Shown here: positions 43,096 to 51,861 of the stretch, one piece after another
Position numbering within the stretch: the first letter of the stretch is position 1
Layout: every line of letters begins with the position of its first letter
Program-made: the position numbers and the translations under genes
The notes under the pieces: model-generated
Seen by the model: the letters and a program-made list of their open reading frames with translations, nothing else
Database searches by the model: none
What the model was told of the DNA's origin: nothing
Assembly (NCBI RefSeq): GCF_020447265.1
Contig: NZ_JAJADR010000001.1
Coordinates: 1-64,000, forward strand
Direction: 5' to 3'
From: Hymenobacter lucidus
GTDB taxonomy: Bacteria > Bacteroidota > Bacteroidia > Cytophagales > Hymenobacteraceae
Length of the DNA stretch: 64,000 nt

Positions 43096-44583
43096 CTAGT
43101 CGCGGCGCTCGTAGGCACCAGGGTCGGGCGTGGCCGGGTTGCGGGGCCGGTTGAGCATATCCACCGCCACACCGAAGGGCTGGGCCTTGTCGCGCACCAG
43201 CGAAAGGGTATCGAGGCTGTAGTCGAACTTATCGATAAACTGGCCGGCGGGCCGCTTGAACTTGGGCTCCACGTTGATCAGGTTACCGAAAACGCTGCCG
43301 GCAAAGTCCGTTTTATAGAGTTGGGTGCGCAATACGCTATTCTGAATGCTCAGGGCCGCATAGTCGCCGCCGTTTTTGAAAAACAGCTCATCCGGAATCG
43401 AGCCCCAGACAATGGAGTTGCGGATGGTGACCCGCATAAGCAGTGGCCCCGGCACCGTCTTCAGCACCGACTCGTTGGTAAACCAGAGCGACTCGGATTC
43501 GCGCCGGAACTTGGGCGTGAAGTTGGCAACGGTGCAAAAGTTGAGGTTAAACGTGCCGCCAGCCTGGCCTAGAATAGCATACTCGCCACAGTTGGTAAAC
43601 AGGCAGTTGGTCAGATCAAACTCGCCGGCAATGCTCAGTACGCCCGCCCCGTCGAAAGTCTGGCCGCCGCTGGCAAAGGTGAGGCCGGCCCCAGAAATAT
43701 TCTGGATAATGCTGTTGGCTACCGTCACCTTGGGCCGGGGCTGGCGGTTGGCGGGATTGTAGACGAGCAGGCCGAAGCTAGAATTCTTCAGTTCCGCGTA
43801 GCGGATAACGTTGTTGCGGCTGCTGGTTTCGTCGAACTGAATGCCGGCCCACTGGCCCGGAATGTCGTTGTAGAAGGGCTCCAGCCGGTCGCCGGAAAAG
43901 CGCACGATGTTACGGTCATCCGGCTTGATAGGGCCCGTAGGCGCAAAGTCGGGGTTTACCCGCAGCGTACCCTGCACAATGATGGCCGCCCCGGCGTGGG
44001 AGTACACCCGCGCGCCGGCTTCGATGGTAAGCACGCAGCCGGCCGGCACCAGTACCGAGCCGGGCAGCACGTGGGGCTTGTCGGCTCGCCACACTTCGCC
44101 GCAGGCCAGCACGCCCCGGTGGAAGGCGGCGGTACGGCCGTAGGCTACCAGCTCCACCTGCTGGTCGTTGCCGTTGGTTTTGAACCGGAGCTGGTCGGTG
44201 TTCAGAAAGGGCTTGTCTTCCGTTTGGGCCCCGGGGCCGAGCTTGGCCCGCACCAGCACCAGTACGCTGTCTTTGCCCCTGATTTCGACGTTATTGGCCA
44301 CCGGTCCGGCGTCGCCGTTCACGATAATGGTATACTCTGATACGGCCGGGTTCAGCACGCTGATCTGCTCCACCTTCACGGCCCGGCTGTTGCGGTTATA
44401 CACCCACAGGCGCTTAGTAACCGTGCCGACCTGGGCGAAAACCGTGTCGAACATCACCGTATCGGTCGAGAATTCGAGCTTGGCGCTTGGGTCAGTGGTA
44501 AAGACGTCTTCTTTCGGCTCGCAGCCCGGCAGCACGGTCAGCAGGCACGACAACACGAGCAGGCAGGGTAGCAGAAAGCGCAT
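43096..44583 (-). CDS. right-handed beta-helix lipoprotein
   Basis: A 495-residue lipoprotein (LTVLPGC). The first 130 residues form an immunoglobulin-like domain (FDTVFAQVGTVTKRLWVYNR), followed by a parallel beta-helix with many short stretches (VIRYAELKNSSFGLLVYNPA, LFTNCGEYAILGQAGGTFNL). The family is common in Bacteroidota surface proteins. Ligand unknown. Confidence 0.82.
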   Translation of the reverse strand: MRFLLPCLLVLSCLLTVLPGCEPKEDVFTTDPSAKLEFSTDTVMFDTVFAQVGTVTKRLWVYNRNSRAVKVEQISVLNPAVSEYTIIVNGDAGPVANNVEIRGKDSVLVLVRAKLGPGAQTEDKPFLNTDQLRFKTNGNDQQVELVAYGRTAAFHRGVLACGEVWRADKPHVLPGSVLVPAGCVLTIEAGARVYSHAGAAIIVQGTLRVNPDFAPTGPIKPDDRNIVRFSGDRLEPFYNDIPGQWAGIQFDETSSRNNVIRYAELKNSSFGLLVYNPANRQPRPKVTVANSIIQNISGAGLTFASGGQTFDGAGVLSIAGEFDLTNCLFTNCGEYAILGQAGGTFNLNFCTVANFTPKFRRESESLWFTNESVLKTVPGPLLMRVTIRNSIVWGSIPDELFFKNGGDYAALSIQNSVLRTQLYKTDFAGSVFGNLINVEPKFKRPAGQFIDKFDYSLDTLSLVRDKAQPFGVAVDMLNRPRNPATPDPGAYERRD

Positions 44584-44612
44584 AGAAGGAATAGGGAGCA
44601 GGTTAAAAACGG

Positions 44613-44697
44613 GTCATCCTGAGCACAACGAAGGACCTTATGCCAGTGGAACTATTTGTTCTAGCGTGGTAAGGTCCTTCGCGGTGCTCAGGATGAC
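44613..44697. repeat. REP-like inverted repeat
   Basis: Arms 44613-44640 and 44670-44697 match at 26 of 28 positions, starting GTCATCCTGAGCAC, with a 29-nt loop. It lies between prfA and the beta-helix gene, upstream of the latter. The sequence resembles a palindromic element common in Bacteroidota genomes (from memory). Confidence 0.72.
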
Positions 44698-44730
44698 AAA
44701 CGGATGAGTCGGTTGCTTAGTACGTTACGC

Positions 44731-45801
44731 TTACGCCACGCCTTCCTGCAGACGCTCGGCGCTCTCGGCGATGCGCAGCTGCTCCACGAAGTCGTCGATG
44801 TTGCCTTCCATCACGCTGGCTAGGTTATACACCGTGTAGCCGATGCGGTGGTCCGTGACGCGGCCCTGGGGGTAGTTGTAGGTGCGGATTTTATCCGACC
44901 GGTCGCCGCCGCCAATCATGCTTTTGCGCTGGGCACCTTCGGCCTCATTCTTCTTGGCCAGTTCAATTTCGTAGATGCGCGAGCGAAGTACCTGCAGAGC
45001 CTTGTCGAAGTTTTTAAGCTGCGACTTCTGGTCCTGGCACTGGGCCACGAGGCCCGTGGGTAAGTGGGTGAGGCGCACGGCCGAGTAGGTCGTGTTTACC
45101 GACTGCCCACCGGGGCCCGACGACATAAACAGGTCCTTCCGAACGTCGTTCATGTCGATCTGCACATCCAGCTCTTCGGCCTCGGGCATCACCACAATAG
45201 AGGCTACCGAGGTGTGAATGCGGCCCTGGGTTTCGGTGGCCGGCACGCGCTGCACGCGGTGTACGCCGCTTTCAAACTTGAGCTTACCGTACACGTCCTC
45301 GCCTTTCACGGCCAGGATAATTTCCTTGTAGCCGCCCGACGTGCCTTCGGTGGCGTCCACGAGTTCCATTTTCCAGCCCATGCGCTCGGCAAAGCGCATG
45401 TACATACGCTGCAGGTCGCCGGCGAAAATGGCAGCCTCGTCGCCGCCGGCCCCGGCCCGGATTTCCATGATAACGTCCTTGGAATCGTTCGGGTCCTTGG
45501 GAATCAGCAGCTCCTTGATGATGGTTTCGAGGCGCTCCTGCTCGGGCAGCAGCGTTTCGAGCTCATCCTTAGCCATTTGGCGGAAGTCTTCGTCTTTTTC
45601 GGTCGCAATAACTTCGCGGGCCCCTTCGATATTGGAAAGCACCTGCTGATAATTCCGGTACTCGGTCACGATTTTGCCGAGGTCCTTGTATTCTTTATTC
45701 AAGGTCTTGTAGCGCTTCATGTCGCTCATGGCCTCGGGCTGCATCAGCTGCTCGTTTACGTCTTCGTAGCGCTGGCGAATGGCCTCCAGTTTATCTAGCA
45801 T
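44731..45801 (-). CDS. prfA: peptide chain release factor 1
   Basis: A 356-residue factor that reads UAA and UAG stops and releases the peptide. GGQ is in SSGPGGQSVNTTYSAVRLTH; the stop-codon contact PAT-like motif is in RVPATETQGRIH. Start MLDKLEAIRQRYEDV at 45801 is normal; a -7 element TACCTTTG lies 31 bp upstream. Confidence 0.97.
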   Translation of the reverse strand: MLDKLEAIRQRYEDVNEQLMQPEAMSDMKRYKTLNKEYKDLGKIVTEYRNYQQVLSNIEGAREVIATEKDEDFRQMAKDELETLLPEQERLETIIKELLIPKDPNDSKDVIMEIRAGAGGDEAAIFAGDLQRMYMRFAERMGWKMELVDATEGTSGGYKEIILAVKGEDVYGKLKFESGVHRVQRVPATETQGRIHTSVASIVVMPEAEELDVQIDMNDVRKDLFMSSGPGGQSVNTTYSAVRLTHLPTGLVAQCQDQKSQLKNFDKALQVLRSRIYEIELAKKNEAEGAQRKSMIGGGDRSDKIRTYNYPQGRVTDHRIGYTVYNLASVMEGNIDDFVEQLRIAESAERLQEGVA

Positions 45802-45831
45802 CTTGCCTTCAGGGAATTGTATTTGCAACTG

Positions 45832-45839
45832 CAAAGGTA
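45832..45839 (-). promoter_or_regulatory. -7 element of prfA
   Basis: TACCTTTG on the minus strand, 31 bp before the prfA start. Confidence 0.55.
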
Positions 45840-45895
45840 AGCAAACAAACACGATGAACCCCGCCTAGCGTTCCGGGTGGCCAGTAGAATATAGT

Positions 45896-45995
45896 AGTAG
45901 CGCGAACTTTATGGTTCGCATGCCAAAACGACCTTGAATGGCGCGGGCTACGCAAACTACAACCGAAGGTCGGCGTAGCTAAAGTTCGCGCTACT
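45896..45995. repeat. 100-bp structured inverted-repeat element
   Basis: Perfect 16-bp ends AGTAGCGCGAACTTTA (45896-45911) and its complement (45980-45995). Nested inside are CGACCTT (45929) with AAGGTCG (45967) and other short complements such as GGCTACG/CGTAGC. It lies between the divergent prfA and thr promoters. Confidence 0.7.
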
Positions 45996-46038
45996 GGTAA
46001 ATATTCAAAACCAATGTTGGACGGGCCGGAATATTCAC

Positions 46039-46045
46039 TACTTTG
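46039..46045 (+). promoter_or_regulatory. -7-like element of the thr operon
   Basis: TACTTTG, 20 bp before the leader-peptide ATG. Confidence 0.45.
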
Positions 46046-46064
46046 GGCCCACACTCGTATCTGA

Positions 46065-46154
46065 ATGCCTAAGATTTTTCTGAGTCTTCCGTTTCACACT
46101 GCCCTGACTGTCACCTTCGCAGTCACGCCCACACGCATGGACATTACCCGCTAG
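46065..46154 (+). CDS. thrL: threonine-rich leader peptide of the thr operon
   Basis: A 29-codon frame (MPKIFLSLPFHTALTVTFAV, then TPTRMDITR) with its own ATG and TAG. Six codons are Thr (ACT, ACT, ACC, ACG, ACA, ACC) and two are Ile, far above chance for this length. It lies between the promoter and the terminator-like hairpins before thrA, as in classical thr attenuation leaders. thrL is applied by analogy. Too short to be found by protein similarity. Confidence 0.7.
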   Translation: MPKIFLSLPFHTALTVTFAVTPTRMDITR

Positions 46155-46245
46155 CGGGCTGCCCATACCTCTCCCGTTTCTTTTCGAGTCAGCAGCCCGC
46201 CGCCCCCGCATTCTTCGGAATCCGGATGGACGAAGCGGGCTTTTT
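46154..46245 (+). promoter_or_regulatory. thr operon attenuator hairpins
   Basis: GCGGGCTGC (46154-46162) pairs perfectly with GCAGCCCGC (46192-46200). A terminator-like hairpin, CCCGC (205-209) with GCGGG (235-239), inner TTCG/CGAA, is followed by T5 (46241-46245), 25 bp before thrA. GCGGG at 154-158 can instead pair with CCCGC at 205-209, and GCCCGC at 195-200 with GCGGGC at 235-240, so the structures compete. Which pairing is used on Thr-tRNA starvation is inferred. Confidence 0.6.
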
Positions 46246-46270
46246 CATGTGCGTTCCAACCCCAATAGTT

Positions 46271-48715
46271 ATGCAGGTTTTAAAATTCGGCGGTACTTCC
46301 GTAGCCAACGCGGCCAACATCAGCAAGGTCATCGACATCATTACCACCGCTGCGCAGCAGGAAACCACGCTGGTGGTGGTATCGGCGCTGGGCGGCATTA
46401 CCGATGCCCTCATTGAGGCCGGCCACCTAGCCGCTACCGGCAACGAAGACTACAAGCAGCGCCTGCACCTCATCGAAAGCCGCCACATGGAAGCCGCCCG
46501 GGAGCTAGTGCCAGTAACCAACCAGAGCAGCGTGCTGAGTTTAGTGAAAAAGCACTGCAACGAGTTGGAAGGCATCTGTGACGGGATATTTCTACTCGGC
46601 GAGCTGAGCGTGCGGACCCTGGATAGAGTCATGAGCTTCGGCGAATTGCTGTCGTCGCAGCTGGTAGCGGCCAGCCTGAAAGCGCGGCAGGTTCCGCACC
46701 AGTGGCACGACAGTCGCCAGCTCATCCGCACCGACTCTCAGTACGGCTTTGCTACCGTCGATTTTGCTGCTACCAATCAGCTTATCAACAACTTCGTGGC
46801 CGCCCAGCCCGAATCCTTATACCTCGTGCCCGGCTTCGTGGCCGCCGACGCGCAGGGTGCTACTACCACCCTCGGCCGCGGCGGCTCCGACTATACGGCC
46901 GCCATTTTTGCCGGTGCGCTGGGAGCCAGCCGCTTAGAAATCTGGACCGACGTGAGCGGCATGATGACGGCCGACCCGCGCTTGGTGCCCCACGCCCGAC
47001 CCATTCCGCGCATTTCCTACCAGGAAGCCATGGAACTGTCGCACTTCGGGGCTAAGGTGCTGTACCCGCCCACTATTCAGCCCGTGATGAGCCAGGGAAT
47101 TCCCCTCTGGATCAAAAATACCTTTGCGCCCACCGACCACGGCACGCTGGTGGAAGTGAGTCCGCCAGCCAACGATCATATCGTGCGGGGCTTGTCGAGC
47201 ATCGGGCAGCTGGCCCTGCTCAGCCTCGAAGGCAGCGGGATGGTGGGCATTCCGGGCTTCTCCAAGCGGCTGTTTGAGGCCCTGGCCCGGGAGAAAATCA
47301 ACGTCATTCTCATCACCCAAAGCTCCTCGGAGCACTCCATCAGCGTGGGCATCAACGCCCGCGACGCGGCGGCGGCCCAACGCTCAGTCGACCAGGAGTT
47401 TGCCTATGAAATAGCCGTGGGAAAAGTAGAGCCGCTGCACCTGGAAACCGACCTGGCCATTGTGGCTTTGGTGGGCGAAAACATGAAAAACCACACCGGT
47501 ATCAGTGGGCGCATGTTTGGGGCGCTGGGTACCAATGGCGTCAATATCCGGGCTATTGCCCAGGGCTCGTCAGAGAAGAACATTTCCACCGTCATCCGGG
47601 CCCAGGACGTGAAAAAGGCCATCAACGTGCTGCACGAGTCGTTTTTCGAAGCCACCAGCAAGCAGGTAAACCTCTTTGTGGTGGGTGTGGGCAACGTGGG
47701 CCGCAAGCTGCTGGAACAACTGGCCCGGCAGCAGGCGTATCTGCAGGAAAAGCTAAAGCTGAACGTACGCGTGGTGGGCGTGGCCAACAGCAGCCGGTTT
47801 GCCCTACACGAGCAGGGCCTGGAGCTGCACGAGTGGCAAGCCGCGCTGAAAAATGGCGAGCCGCTGCACCTGCCCACGCTGGTGGAAGCCATTCATGCCC
47901 GCAACCTGCGCAACGCCGTGTTTGTGGACGTGACGGCCAGTGCCGACGTGGCCCAGGTTTATGGGGCGCTACTCGAAAAAAGCGTGGCCGTGGTAGCGTG
48001 CAACAAGATTGCCTGCTCCTCGGAGTACGTAAACTACGCCCGGCTGAAGTCGCTGGCCCAAGAGTTCAACACCGATTTCCTGTTCGAGACCAACGTGGGT
48101 GCCGGGCTGCCCGTTATCGGCACGCTCAACGACCTGCTACGCAGCGGCGACGTGGTAAACCGCATCGAGGCCGTGCTGTCGGGCACACTCAACTTCGTCT
48201 TCAACCACTACGACGGAAAGCGGCCCTTTGCCGAGGTGGTACGCCAGGCCCAAAAGGAGGGCTATACCGAGCCCGACCCACGCCTCGACCTGAGCGGCAC
48301 CGACGTGGCCCGTAAAATCCTGATTCTGGCCCGCGAAACGGGGGAGAAGCTGGAAATGGAGCAGATTCAGAACGTGTCGTTTCTACCCGAGTCGTGCATG
48401 CAGGGCGACGTAGAGGAGTTCTACGGGCAGCTAGCCGTGCACGAGGACCACTTCCGGGGCCTGTACGAAGCGGCAGCGGCCCAGGGCAAAAAACTCAAAT
48501 TCGTGGCCCGCTACGCCGACGGCAAAGCCAGCGTGGGGCTGCAGTCCATTGCGCCCGGCCACGATTTCTACGCCCTGCATGGTAAGGACAACGCGGTATT
48601 GTTCTACACCAACCGCTACGCCGAGCAGCCCCTGGTGATTAAAGGTGCCGGCGCCGGGGCCGAGGTTACGGCCTCGGGCGTATTTGCCGACATCATCCGC
48701 ACGGCGCGGGGGTAG
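46271..48715 (+). CDS. thrA: bifunctional aspartokinase/homoserine dehydrogenase
   Basis: An 814-residue enzyme carrying the first and third steps from aspartate towards threonine and methionine. ATG at 46271 begins MQVLKFGGTSVANAANI, the aspartokinase start. An ACT regulatory region lies near residues 310-460 (GISGRMFGALGTNGVNIRAI) and the homoserine dehydrogenase domain starts near 470 (NLFVVGVGNVGRKLLEQLAR) with NVGAGLPVIGTLNDLLRSGD. An upstream in-frame ATG (46226) lies in the terminator hairpin and is rejected. First gene of thrABC. Confidence 0.97.
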   Translation: MQVLKFGGTSVANAANISKVIDIITTAAQQETTLVVVSALGGITDALIEAGHLAATGNEDYKQRLHLIESRHMEAARELVPVTNQSSVLSLVKKHCNELEGICDGIFLLGELSVRTLDRVMSFGELLSSQLVAASLKARQVPHQWHDSRQLIRTDSQYGFATVDFAATNQLINNFVAAQPESLYLVPGFVAADAQGATTTLGRGGSDYTAAIFAGALGASRLEIWTDVSGMMTADPRLVPHARPIPRISYQEAMELSHFGAKVLYPPTIQPVMSQGIPLWIKNTFAPTDHGTLVEVSPPANDHIVRGLSSIGQLALLSLEGSGMVGIPGFSKRLFEALAREKINVILITQSSSEHSISVGINARDAAAAQRSVDQEFAYEIAVGKVEPLHLETDLAIVALVGENMKNHTGISGRMFGALGTNGVNIRAIAQGSSEKNISTVIRAQDVKKAINVLHESFFEATSKQVNLFVVGVGNVGRKLLEQLARQQAYLQEKLKLNVRVVGVANSSRFALHEQGLELHEWQAALKNGEPLHLPTLVEAIHARNLRNAVFVDVTASADVAQVYGALLEKSVAVVACNKIACSSEYVNYARLKSLAQEFNTDFLFETNVGAGLPVIGTLNDLLRSGDVVNRIEAVLSGTLNFVFNHYDGKRPFAEVVRQAQKEGYTEPDPRLDLSGTDVARKILILARETGEKLEMEQIQNVSFLPESCMQGDVEEFYGQLAVHEDHFRGLYEAAAAQGKKLKFVARYADGKASVGLQSIAPGHDFYALHGKDNAVLFYTNRYAEQPLVIKGAGAGAEVTASGVFADIIRTARG

Positions 48716-48752
48716 CAGAATCAACGATTTCAAGCGTTTTATTATCAATCAT

Positions 48753-49706
48753 ATGTCTCGTTCCATTACCGTGCTGGCTCCGGCCACCGTGGCCAATGTC
48801 GTCTGCGGCTTCGACGTGCTGGGCTTTGCCCTGGCCACGCCCACCGATACCATGCACCTGCGCCTGACCGACACGCCCGGCGTCACCATCATCAACGAGG
48901 ACGACTACAACCTGCCCACCGAGCCCACCCGCAACGTGGCCGGCGCGGCGCTGCTAGCGTTGCTGCGGGCGGCTCCGGCTGGTACGGGCATCGAGGTCAG
49001 GATTCAGAAAAACATCAAACCCGGCAGTGGTATTGGCAGCAGCGCGGCCAGCGCGGCCGGGGCCGTAGTGGGGGCTAATGAGCTGCTGGGCAACCCATTC
49101 AGCAAGGAAGAGCTGGTGCGTTTTGCCATGTTTGGCGAGGAAGTGGCCTCGGGCGTGCAGCACGCCGACAACATCGCGCCGGCCATTTATGGCGGCATCA
49201 CCCTGATTCGCTCTACCGAGCCCACGCCCGATATTGTGACGCTGCCCGCACCCGAGCTGCACGTGACGGTAGTACACCCCCAGATTGAGGTAAAGACCTC
49301 CGACGCCCGCCAGATTCTCAAGAAGCAGGTGCTGCTCAAGGACGCCATCCGGCAATGGGGCAACGTAGGTGGGCTGGTAGCGGGCCTGCTCAAAGGCGAC
49401 TACGACCTGATTGGCCGCTCCCTAGAAGACGTCATCATCGAGCCAGTGCGCAGCATTCTGATTCCGGGCTTTGCCGCGGTGAAGGAGCAGAGCCGGTTGG
49501 CCGGGGCGCTGGGCGGCGGCATTTCCGGGTCGGGGCCGTCCATCTTCATGCTGAGCCGCACCGAGGAAACGGCACAGGCCGTGGCCGAGGCTATGCAGCA
49601 GATTTACCGTGGCCTGGGCATCGACTTTCACACCTACGTCACGCGCATTAGTCCCGCCGGAGTGCGCGTGGTTCCCTCTGAAATTCATTCCAATGCAGTA
49701 CTATAG
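48753..49706 (+). CDS. thrB: homoserine kinase
   Basis: A 317-residue GHMP kinase phosphorylating homoserine. ATP-loop motif IKPGSGIGSSAASAAGAVVG and the C-terminal GGGISGSGPSIFMLSRTEET. Starts 37 bp after thrA; ends overlapping thrC by 14 bp. Confidence 0.96.
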   Translation: MSRSITVLAPATVANVVCGFDVLGFALATPTDTMHLRLTDTPGVTIINEDDYNLPTEPTRNVAGAALLALLRAAPAGTGIEVRIQKNIKPGSGIGSSAASAAGAVVGANELLGNPFSKEELVRFAMFGEEVASGVQHADNIAPAIYGGITLIRSTEPTPDIVTLPAPELHVTVVHPQIEVKTSDARQILKKQVLLKDAIRQWGNVGGLVAGLLKGDYDLIGRSLEDVIIEPVRSILIPGFAAVKEQSRLAGALGGGISGSGPSIFMLSRTEETAQAVAEAMQQIYRGLGIDFHTYVTRISPAGVRVVPSEIHSNAVL

Positions 49707-50988
49707 CTTAAAGCACCAGGCTCCCCGCGTCGATTTTCGGGCCGCTACTATTGCCGGCCAGGCGCCCGACAGCGGCCTGTACTTCCCCGAAACTGTGCCG
49801 CGCTTCGCGCCCGAGTTGCTGCAAAGCCTCAAAACGCTACCCAAAGCCGAGCTGGCTTTCCAGGTGATGCAGCCCTACGTGGGCACTACGATTCCGGCCG
49901 CCGAGCTGGCCCGCATCTGCGCCGACACCGTGGACTTCCCGTTTCCGGTGGTGCCTGTAACGGCGCAGATTGCGGCTCTGGAGCTATTTCATGGCCCTAC
50001 GCTGGCTTTTAAGGACGTTGGCGCGCGGTTTATGAGCCGCTGCTTGGGCTACTTCTCGCGCCAGCAAACCAAAACTATAACCGTGCTGGTCGCCACTTCC
50101 GGCGACACTGGTGGGGCCGTGGCCAACGGCTTTCTGGGCGTGGAAGGTGTGGAAGTCGTTATTCTCTACCCAGCCGGCAAGGTAAGCCCCGTGCAGGAGC
50201 AGCAGCTCACGGCCCTGGGCCAGAATATTACGGCCCTGGAAGTGCAGGGCGACTTCGACGACTGCCAGCAGCTGGTGAAGCAGGCCTTCACCGATGCGGC
50301 CGTCACCAGCCACCTCACGCTCACCTCGGCTAACTCCATCAACGTGGCGCGGTGGCTGCCCCAGCAGCTGTATTACCTCTACGCCTGGCAGCAGTGGCCG
50401 CACCCCGAGCCGCCGGTGGTGGCCGTGCCCAGCGGCAACTTTGGCAACCTCTGCGCTGGGCTGCTGGCCTATGCGTCGGGCTTGCCGGTGGCCCACTTTG
50501 TTGCCGCCTGCAATGCCAACGACTCGGTAGCCAGCTACTTACGCACCGGCGACTTTGCCGCCAAAGCTGCCGTAGCTACCATTTCCAACGCCATGGACGT
50601 GGGCAACCCGAGCAATTTCACCCGCATTCTGGAACTGTTTGCCCAGAGCCACGCCACCATCAGCAGCCTTATCAGCGGCTACACCGTGACGGATGCGGCC
50701 ACCAGCGCCACCATTCGGCAGGTGCACCAGCAAACCGGCTACCTGCTCGACCCGCACGGCGCGGTGGCGTTTCATGCCCTGGCCGACTATCTGCAAACTC
50801 GGCCCGGGCAGCACGGGCTGTTGCTGGAAACGGCCCATCCAGTGAAGTTCCCTGATGTTGTGGAGCCGCTTATTGACCAGCCCGTTGCCCTGCCCGAGTC
50901 GTTGGCCGATTTGATGCGCCAGCCCAAGCGCAGTATTCCGCTAGCGCCGCGCTACGAGGAGTTGCGCGAGTATCTGCTGAGCCGCTAG
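49693..50988 (+). CDS. thrC: threonine synthase
   Basis: A 431-residue PLP enzyme converting phosphohomoserine to threonine. The PLP lysine is in GPTLAFKDVGARFM, and TSGDTGGAVANGFLGVEG and VPSGNFGNLCAGLLAYASG bind the phosphate. The ATG at 49693 lies 14 bp inside thrB, so it is coupled. Last gene of thrABC. Confidence 0.97.
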   Translation: MQYYSLKHQAPRVDFRAATIAGQAPDSGLYFPETVPRFAPELLQSLKTLPKAELAFQVMQPYVGTTIPAAELARICADTVDFPFPVVPVTAQIAALELFHGPTLAFKDVGARFMSRCLGYFSRQQTKTITVLVATSGDTGGAVANGFLGVEGVEVVILYPAGKVSPVQEQQLTALGQNITALEVQGDFDDCQQLVKQAFTDAAVTSHLTLTSANSINVARWLPQQLYYLYAWQQWPHPEPPVVAVPSGNFGNLCAGLLAYASGLPVAHFVAACNANDSVASYLRTGDFAAKAAVATISNAMDVGNPSNFTRILELFAQSHATISSLISGYTVTDAATSATIRQVHQQTGYLLDPHGAVAFHALADYLQTRPGQHGLLLETAHPVKFPDVVEPLIDQPVALPESLADLMRQPKRSIPLAPRYEELREYLLSR

Positions 50989-51073
50989 CGGCCAACTTCT
51001 GATTCTTTCCGTTGTTTGCACTACCGAATCCGGTGGTTGCCGGTTTGCCTGTTTTCCGTGTTTCCCTGCCGTT

Positions 51074-51760
51074 ATGCGCTCTGCTTTTCAATTCCTGGCC
51101 GCTGGATTCCTCTTGCTCAGCCTGCTGGCCGGCTGCCGACCCGACCAGATTGAGCACATCGAAAACGGGAAGCAGATTGCCACCACTTTGGAAAACATGG
51201 CCGTGAAGCGCATTCTGCCCGCCGACTTCCTGCACGCCACGCGCTGGGCCGGCGACTCACTCACGGGCCAAGCCGACCGGGAATTGCGCCGCCGGCTGGC
51301 CGAACAGTTGCAGGCCGGCGGCGTGGCGGCGGCGCTGTCCTACTGTCGCCCCGAATCTTACGCCTCTACCGACACGCTGGCCCGCATCCTGCTGGCCGCG
51401 CCGCGCCGCTTCTCCACCCGCCCCCGCAACCCCCGGAACCAAAGAGCCATATCGACCGACGAAATTCGGCCCGATACGGTGCGGCGCATCGAGCGGCCGA
51501 CGGCTGACGTGTTTATCTACCAGCGGCCTATTGTGCTGGCCGATGCGCAATGCCTGCGCTGTCACGGCGCTGTTGGTAAGGATATTACAGCTGCCGACTA
51601 CACCCTAATCAAACAGAAATACCCCACCGATATGGCTACCGGCTACCGCCTCGGCGACGCTATGGGCGTGTGGCGCGTGAGCTTTGCCCGCAACGGCATA
51701 GCCGAGTTTTACACTATGAAAACTCGCAAGGTGATGAAGCCGCGCAAGCCGTTGTTTTAG
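51074..51760 (+). CDS. DUF3365-type c-haem lipoprotein
   Basis: A 228-residue lipoprotein (signal FLLLSLLAGC). The DUF3365 (Tll0287-like) region follows with one c-type haem motif CLRCH near residue 160 and an Ala/Arg-rich helix before it. Probably a periplasmic electron-transfer or redox-sensing protein. Immediately upstream is thrC; no link in function is evident. Confidence 0.82.
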   Translation: MRSAFQFLAAGFLLLSLLAGCRPDQIEHIENGKQIATTLENMAVKRILPADFLHATRWAGDSLTGQADRELRRRLAEQLQAGGVAAALSYCRPESYASTDTLARILLAAPRRFSTRPRNPRNQRAISTDEIRPDTVRRIERPTADVFIYQRPIVLADAQCLRCHGAVGKDITAADYTLIKQKYPTDMATGYRLGDAMGVWRVSFARNGIAEFYTMKTRKVMKPRKPLF

Positions 51761-51861
51761 CTGTCGTGCAAAGCTGAGTTTACGGCCCGGGGTCTTTAAT
51801 TCCGCCAGAACCACTGCCCATTTTGCCTAACCTTCCGGCCCCTATTGGAGTTGAGGAGGCT

